64,000 nucleotides of DNA from Papaver somniferum. Taxonomy: Eukaryota > Streptophyta > Magnoliopsida > Ranunculales > Papaveraceae. Below are positions 58,411-64,000 of the stretch, piece after piece (within the stretch, counting starts at the first letter, position 1; each line of letters starts with the position of its first letter). The position numbers and the translations under genes are program-made. The notes below the pieces were generated by a model that saw only the letters and a program-made list of their open reading frames with translations, made no database searches and was not told the DNA's origin. The stretch spans positions 133,394,777 through 133,458,776 of the forward strand of contig NC_039361.1 in the NCBI RefSeq assembly GCF_003573695.1, read 5' to 3'.

Positions 58411-59575
58411 ATGTACCACACAAATCATTGTCATTTGAACTTGTCTAACTTAGTTACCCAAACTTCCGAATGTACAACACAAATCATTGTTATTTATCTG
58501 CTCTTCTTCACTTTCTTCCTCCTTTCTCGACTTTGTCTAAACAACAAAGAAAGGAACAATATTTACAAACTATACAATCGGAAGACAAAGTATGGAAATA
58601 TAACCCGAATGAACACATTCGAAAGTAAAAAGACACATATTGTTCCCGAATACAAAACAATCGAAATATAACTAAACATGTTTACAACCGAATATGCATC
58701 AATTGGAGTTCAGAAGCTGTAAATTTTTCATCCTACACAATCGGAAGACAAAGTGCACATCTATAACCCGAATGTACAAATTCGGAAGTAAGAAGACACA
58801 TATTTTTTCCAAATGAAAAACAATCGGAATATAACTAAACATGTTTACAACCGAATATTCATCAACTGGAGTTCAGAAACTCTAAAATTTTATTCTACAC
58901 AATCGGAGGTATAAAACATTATATTGTCTTCCGAATAAATACTGGCCCCAAAATGGGATTTTTCCTATATCAGAAATTTTGAGATTTTTTCAATATATAC
59001 ATTCGGTAGTGAGTGTTCTTCCGAATACTCTGTGTTTACTTAAATATATTCGGTAGCCAGAAAATTCATTAAACTACCGATTATTAGCAGTTTGTATCCA
59101 GGAAGATATGGCCACCAATATTCGGCAGATAATCATCAAATCTTTCTCCCGAATACTGTCGATGTTCTTGAGAAATGAAGAACACGACTACATTCGGAAG
59201 TAAATGAGCATGAATATCGTCCGAATCTGGATAAATAACCGAAAACCCTAGAAATTTTTTTCTCGATTCGACGAATTAAAGCGAAATAAACACCAAAAAT
59301 GATAGATTCTTACCTAATTGGGGCCATTTGAAGTTGACGAAGTGTTTGACTATCGGAATCGCCACCACCGACTACATTGCCGGGTACTTGTTCTTCGCGT
59401 TCTTCGCGTTCTTCTTCATTTTTTTTGATTTGGTTTTTATACGGTTTTACCAGAAGGGCATTTATGTAACTTCAATATCATATAGGGTACCCCTTAACTA
59501 GAGTCTTTGGATGGGTATAAATTGATGGCCCCTAAATCCTTTTGAGTGGCCCCTAAAAACGCGATCATTTTTTAC

Positions 59576-60440
59576 TATACTTTTCTTTGAAATAAACATC
59601 CACCTATGTGCTACTTTACCAGCTGAGCTTCTTCATTAAATCCAAAACCCCGTTGACTTACGGAGAAGATTTATCTAGAAACATTGGGATTGGATTAGCT
59701 AATCTTCACATGAAACAAGTTGTTGGGTTTCATAGTTCTGTTTTTCCGTTCCTGACAGGATTCTTTAGTTAATTATCGAATACTACACCGCAGAAAAACT
59801 GTCGGTGGGAAATTTAAAATTGTACGTTGTGTGCCTTTATGTAACATGTTTTTGATTCTATAAGCTAATAATATACTATGAGATACGATAAGGTAACTAA
59901 CTAGAGTAATCATTATAATAACATCCAAGTTTCATTATTTAGGATCAGTATGAGGTGTTCGTATCATTTCTAAACCCAACTTGAAAGATTAAGTCGAGAG
60001 AAACCAACTTGGATACAGCTGCATACTGCAGTTTCAGTATCAAAGATTGTTCAGCGCATAATACGCAGTCATTATGAACTCTCGCATAACTCAACGTCTA
60101 CAAGTTGCGCTTTATTAATTGGTAAACCGACGTTGATCAACAGAAAAAGAAGCATCCAAATGCATCGGGAGTGGAATACTACTAGAAGACAATTTTTCAG
60201 TTATCGAATATTACACCGCAGCAAAACTGTCGGGGGAATTTAAAAATGTTTCGCTGCAAATGTTTTTTTCTTTTCATGATCAAATAATGTATGATGCACG
60301 ATCCGTACATTGCTCGATTAACTAATCAAAGGTAATCCATAATTAAAGATTGCATTGCAACTTGGAGTATCATATTCATGTTTAAGGTAAACTACTCTCA
60401 ACTAATCAATGACACTCTTGAAACCTATCAGTTCAATATG
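59576..60440. promoter_or_regulatory. Upstream region of gene 4 with a 48-bp direct duplication
   Basis: TTATCGAATACTACACCGCAG followed by AAAACTGTCGG is found at 59773-59820 and again, with few changes, at 60201-60247. The copies are 428 bp apart in direct orientation. No gene lies between them. Regulatory meaning is unproven. Confidence 0.45.
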
Positions 60441-60442
60441 CA

Positions 60443-60449
60443 TATATAT
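60443..60449 (+). promoter_or_regulatory. Candidate TATA box of TBL gene 4
   Basis: TATATAT about 75 bp before ATG 60522; position and motif only. Confidence 0.33.
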
Positions 60450-60521
60450 TTTCAAGAAAAGTAGGAATTCACTAGGTGCATGTAGTATCGCTTACGTTTT
60501 CAAACAAGAAACTTTATTTTC

Positions 60522-62548
60522 ATGAGAACTCTTAAGATTCGAGAGAAACTATGTCTCTTACCCGGGATACTGTCGTATCACTCACCAAGGAAAAATGGAT
60601 TGTCAGTAGTCCTCTTTGTGTTTGGTTGTGCTGTCGGAGCTTCTATCTTTATGCTAACAGCTATTATCTTCACGTTCCCATGGATATCTCCATCCCTAAT
60701 GAATCCCATGCTTCAGAATAATCTTAATCTCAAATTTTCTTTTCCATACTGGCAACTATCCCCAAGTAGTACCATTATTACTAGTAATACAACAACTATC
60801 GCTACAGCTACTGCTTCTACTTCTTTTTCTTCTGCTCGGAATTTTTCAAGAACCGGGAATAATGAAACCGAAACATATCATATGGAAAACAGTCTAAAGA
60901 ACTCGAGTGTTGTTTTTGTTGATCTTCCGAGAGTTAGAGAATTGGTGGTTACAAAACCCCCAACAAGTAATTATTCTAGTGATAGTAATAGTGTATTAGT
61001 GGAGACGGTACAAACTAATGGTGATGATTCTTCCGATGGCATTGGCAGCTGTGATATTTTTGATGGTGAATGGGTAAGGGACAACAATAAGCAACCATAC
61101 TATCCTCCTGGTTCTTGTCCATTTGTCGAGGGTCAAAATTCTGCTTGTTACAATAATGGAAGACGGGATGACCAGTTCCTCAAGTGGCAATGGAAGTCTC
61201 AACAGACAAATGCACGATGTGATAGTAATAATATTCCCAGGTAACTAATCTATCCACAAATATTTTCTCTAAAACTTCAAACTCATGGAAAAATTTGTGT
61301 GCCATGTCCGTGACAATATAGCTTCTTGTATTTGTTTTGGTGCAGTTTCCTTAATGCGACTGATTTTCTTGAGAGATTGAGAGGGAAAAAATTGGTATTT
61401 GCTGGGGATTCTTTGAATAGAAATATGTTTATCTCTCTGCTGTGCATCCTTTGGAATGTCGTTCCAGACAAGACGAAAGTTTTTAGGCCCTCTGGGGAAT
61501 TTAAGTCAAGAGGGGATTTTTCAATAAGATATGATGCAAGTTTTGCTTCCTTTTCTATGCATGTGTTTTTTTTCAATCTTCGCTAGCTATTTGCAGCTGA
61601 CGAAATTGTTCTCGAATTTTAACTCAGGATTATAACTGCACCGTAGTGTTTGTGTGGTCTCCGTTTCTGGTTAATGAAACGAATCCGATAAACCGGAGAA
61701 GCAAGATAGATCTCAGGCCCGAGACATTAAGATTGGATTTGGTTGACCAACTGGCGTCTTCGGTATATCGTGATGCTGATGTTGTTGTTTTCGATTCATG
61801 GCATTGGTGGACTGGTCCGAAAACTAACAATGGGTTAGTAATATGTAATAACACTTGTAGATTGTAACGTGGAATATATAATGTGCCTTACCAATGCTAG
61901 TTTTAAAATTGCAGGAATAACTATTTTCAAGAAGGTAATTACTTGTACCCAAGACTAGATATGATTAAAGCATACAGGAAAGGTGTTACTACTTGGGGCA
62001 AATGGATTGACAACAACATTGATCCTAACAAAACCCAGATTGTATTCAGAGGGTATTCAGTTTCTCATTACAGGTATGAGAACTGTTAATCTCACTTTTA
62101 ATTTCTAGTACATAAAGATTTCTTCTTAATATTGAAATGTGCACAAAGCCTAATCTCACTCTTTGAATGCATCAACATTTTTTGTTAATTTTGTAGAGGA
62201 GGGAGATGGAACACGGGGGGGAAATGCAATAAGGAAACAGAGCCAATCATGAGTGACGAGACATACATAGAGAGATCACCTGCACAGGTGAATGTATTAG
62301 AAAAGGCTCTTAGACGAATGAAGACACCTGTTTTATATCTGAATGTCAGTAAACTAACATATTACCGAGCCGATGCACACCCTTCAGTGTATGGAAAGAA
62401 TTTTACGGCTCAAGAGAGGATTATAGCTCTTGATCATCAAGATTGTGTTCATTGGTGCTTGCCTGGTGTGCCTGATACATGGAATGAGTTGTTGTATGCT
62501 TCTCTCTTGAAAGCTGGTAAAGGGTCTTTTGGCACACAATATTTCTAA
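60522..62548 (+). CDS. TBL: TBL gene 4: trichome birefringence-like protein, 541 aa
   Basis: Exons 60522-61240, 61346-61535, 61628-61833, 61915-62073 and 62197-62548 give a 541-aa open frame. The membrane anchor is at about 28-52, then [12 protein letters not shown]. The stem lacks the proline runs of genes 1-3 and is Thr/Ser/Asn-rich instead. The TBL domain starts at C177 (CDIFDGEWVRD) and lacks one WQ pair present in the others. GDS is at 260-262 (FAGDSLNRN), and the catalytic DCVH (D507, H510) has Val where the other copies have Ser, which should not affect the dyad. Intron 2 most likely starts GC (GAT|GCAAGT), matching the other copies. A GT 27 bp downstream (CAT|GTGTTT) is also in phase and would add nine residues. 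The most diverged copy; role as for the others. Confidence 0.93.
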
Positions 62549-62603
62549 GAACTATTTCACTGTTATTATTAACTAAAATCAAAATTGTAACACTCTACAA
62601 CTA

Positions 62604-62914
62604 CTCCCTCCGTTCTTTTTTAATAGGCTGGTTTCTATAAATAAATGTTTCAAAAAAATAGGCTGGTTTCTTAATTGGGAAACTCCAATGTTACTTTAAT
62701 TTTTTGGGACCACTTTTCTCTTAACTTCTTTTGATGACAAGTGTCATGTGGACCATTTCGCTTTACTTCTTTTGCTGACAAGTGTCATGAGAACCATTTC
62801 ACTTCACTTCTTTTACTGACAAGTGTCATGAGGACCACTTCCAATGATTAGTTCTCTTAATTTCCTTAAATTTCTCTAAAAACAAAACCAACCTATTAAA
62901 AAAAACGGAGGGAG
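62604..62914. mobile_element. Stowaway-like MITE, 311 bp, just after gene 4
   Basis: Ends CTCCCTCCGTTC... and ...AACGGAGGGAG are inverted repeats, flanked by TA (62602-62603, 62915-62916). Inside, about 43-bp units with ACTTCTTTTG(A/C)TGACAAGTGTCATG are repeated three times (about 62723-62840). It starts 55 bp after the gene 4 stop, so it may lie in the 3' UTR. Confidence 0.9.
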
Positions 62915-63019
62915 TATTAGAAATGATAAGTAATTAGCGCTTGAAGGATATGCAACTTATCTTTTTGACCGAGATGCTGAATATACATACCGTGTAGTAT
63001 GTAAGCTATGTTGTGTGAT

Positions 63020-63265
63020 ATGCTAGGCGAGGCACCATGCACCTCGCTTTGCCTCGCCTAGAGCCTAGCTAGACGCACCTAAAGCGCCCAAGGAGACCAA
63101 AAGAAAAAAAAATCCAAGGTAGTGGCTCCCCGCCTTTTGCGCTTTGGACGCCTTACTAGTGAGGCTCCCACTTTCCGCCTAGAGCACCTATCGCCTTTAA
63201 AAACATACACCGTAAAGGCGCCTACTTTCCGTCTAAGGCGCCGATCGCCTTTAATAACATAGACT
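63020..63265. repeat. GC-rich repeat with GGCGCC/GCCTCGCC motifs
   Basis: The stretch carries GCTAGGCGAGGC, GCCTCGCCTAG, AAAGCGCC and two copies of CTTTCCG(C/T)CTA...GATCGCCTTTAA or CTATCGCCTTTAA. This is a pattern common in plant non-autonomous repeats. Ends undefined. Confidence 0.6.
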
Positions 63266-63990
63266 GTATAGCTAAGGCTAGAGAGATGCCACAAAGCTTC
63301 ATCATTAGCTTATCTTGAAGCCAAAATTAGCAAAAAAAATAAATGTAACCTTAAGGGACAATTATCTTTTTTTTGTCGCTATTAGAGCATATATCAAGAG
63401 TGGTGCAGCTGCAAATATGAATAAAACTAGGGATGGGATTTGGGTTGGTTAGTGGGCTAGACTGCTCGGTCTAGTCAGATTCGAGCTAGAGGTATTTTGA
63501 CAGATTTTCCATCAAATTCGTGCAACCTCAGGTTTTTCGTTTTTCGGTTATAGGGGTATCATATTTTGGGCGTGGTCTTAGCTTACTTAATAATGATGAG
63601 TATTACAGTATTATAACTGAATTGAGGTCTATGAATTACTTTTCCGTCTATAAAATCTCATACCAAATTTATTTTAATCTACTGTGATAAATTAATTTTT
63701 TTAATAACTAGATTAAATTACTCCATTTGCTCTAAATTCCCAAATAATTTGATTGTTTACACTAATATAATTTATTTTTCATATTTATTTAGTATAATTA
63801 AGATTTTCTTTTAGATTTGATTTGAAGATAGTGCTTGAAATTATTATAAATAAATGATGATGACAATTATAAGAATAGTTTTATACTCCTTTTATTCCAT
63901 TTTAGACGAAAGTTTGGAATTTTTATTAGCTCCATAATATTCGAGGGTTTTTATATTTTTCCGTAGAACTTCGTACAACACTCTTACATA

Positions 63991-64000
63991 CTCCCTCTAT
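63991..64000. mobile_element. Start of another Stowaway-like MITE, cut by the window edge
   Basis: TA followed by CTCCCTCTAT at the last bases of the window matches the terminal sequence of the two MITEs above; only 10 bases are visible. Confidence 0.45.

Larger units (their letters stand above)
56298..59564. mobile_element. Mutator-like (MULE) element, 3.27 kb, with 11-bp TSD
   Basis: Flanked by TCATTTTTTAC at 56287-56297 and 59565-59575, the 9-11-bp duplication size of Mutator-like transposons. The ends are inverted repeats: TCGCGTTTTTAGTGGCCACT on the left against TCGCGTTTTTAGGGGCCACT read inward from the right, similar over about 38 bp. The interior is packed with ATTCGG/CCGAAT motifs and a 210-bp tandem array. 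A short frame at 57205-57309 (VEEWLMNKAKDNMCVVVQNN) resembles the start of a FAR1-type or MULE transposase zinc-finger region, and 56623-56814 encodes an acidic peptide of unknown origin. No transposase core is left. It sits between genes 3 and 4. Confidence 0.82.

Overview
This window is plant nuclear DNA, almost certainly from a eudicot. It is AT-rich, its genes have short GT-AG or GC-AG introns, and most of the rest is retrotransposon and DNA-transposon debris. A Ranunculales genome such as a poppy would fit, but that is only an impression. I saw no rRNA, free-standing tRNA gene, CRISPR array or operon.

The cellular genes are a tandem array of four plus-strand TRICHOME BIREFRINGENCE-LIKE (TBL, DUF231/PC-esterase) genes at 18608-20846, 27276-29663, 53412-55599 and 60522-62548. 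Each can be spliced from five exons into an uninterrupted protein (622, 616, 552 and 541 aa). Each has an N-terminal membrane anchor, a low-complexity luminal stem, a TBL domain, a GDS motif and a C-terminal DxxH motif. Family knowledge points to Golgi-located cell-wall polysaccharide O-acetylation. Intron 2 starts with GC instead of GT in all four genes, and gene 2 has a second GC-AG intron. The stems have diverged strongly while the catalytic part is conserved.

The rest is layered mobile DNA. 0-1.1 kb: minus-strand Ty1/copia pol debris. 2.76-12.2 kb: a LINE bounded by a 13-bp target duplication, carrying two solo LTRs and lacking its RT core. 13-17 kb: small repeats and a probable LTR fragment. 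22.2-26.8 kb: a second LINE fragment, then a copia RNase H split by a 2.5-kb solo LTR with target duplication ATTTC. 30.1-31.4 kb: a foldback-like element with GCCGGCAT repeats and a 31-G run. 32.6-34.8 kb: a small LTR retroelement without visible gag-pol. 36.6-38.2 kb: another solo LTR. 39.1-46.2 kb: a gypsy gag remnant with an antisense plant-mobile-domain (PMD) pseudogene and a long LTR, resembling a Tat-lineage deletion derivative. 46.3-49.2 kb: LTR in LTR with a Stowaway-like MITE inside. 51 kb: a possible glucose-6-phosphate isomerase exon fragment, a tRNA-derived SINE and a retroelement C-terminal remnant. 56.3-59.6 kb: a Mutator-like element with an 11-bp target duplication and a 210-bp tandem array between genes 3 and 4.

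The picture is a tandem cell-wall gene family kept intact while its spacers filled with nested transposons, most LTR elements having collapsed to solo LTRs. About 24 kb separates genes 2 and 3, against about 6.4 kb (1-2) and 4.9 kb (3-4).
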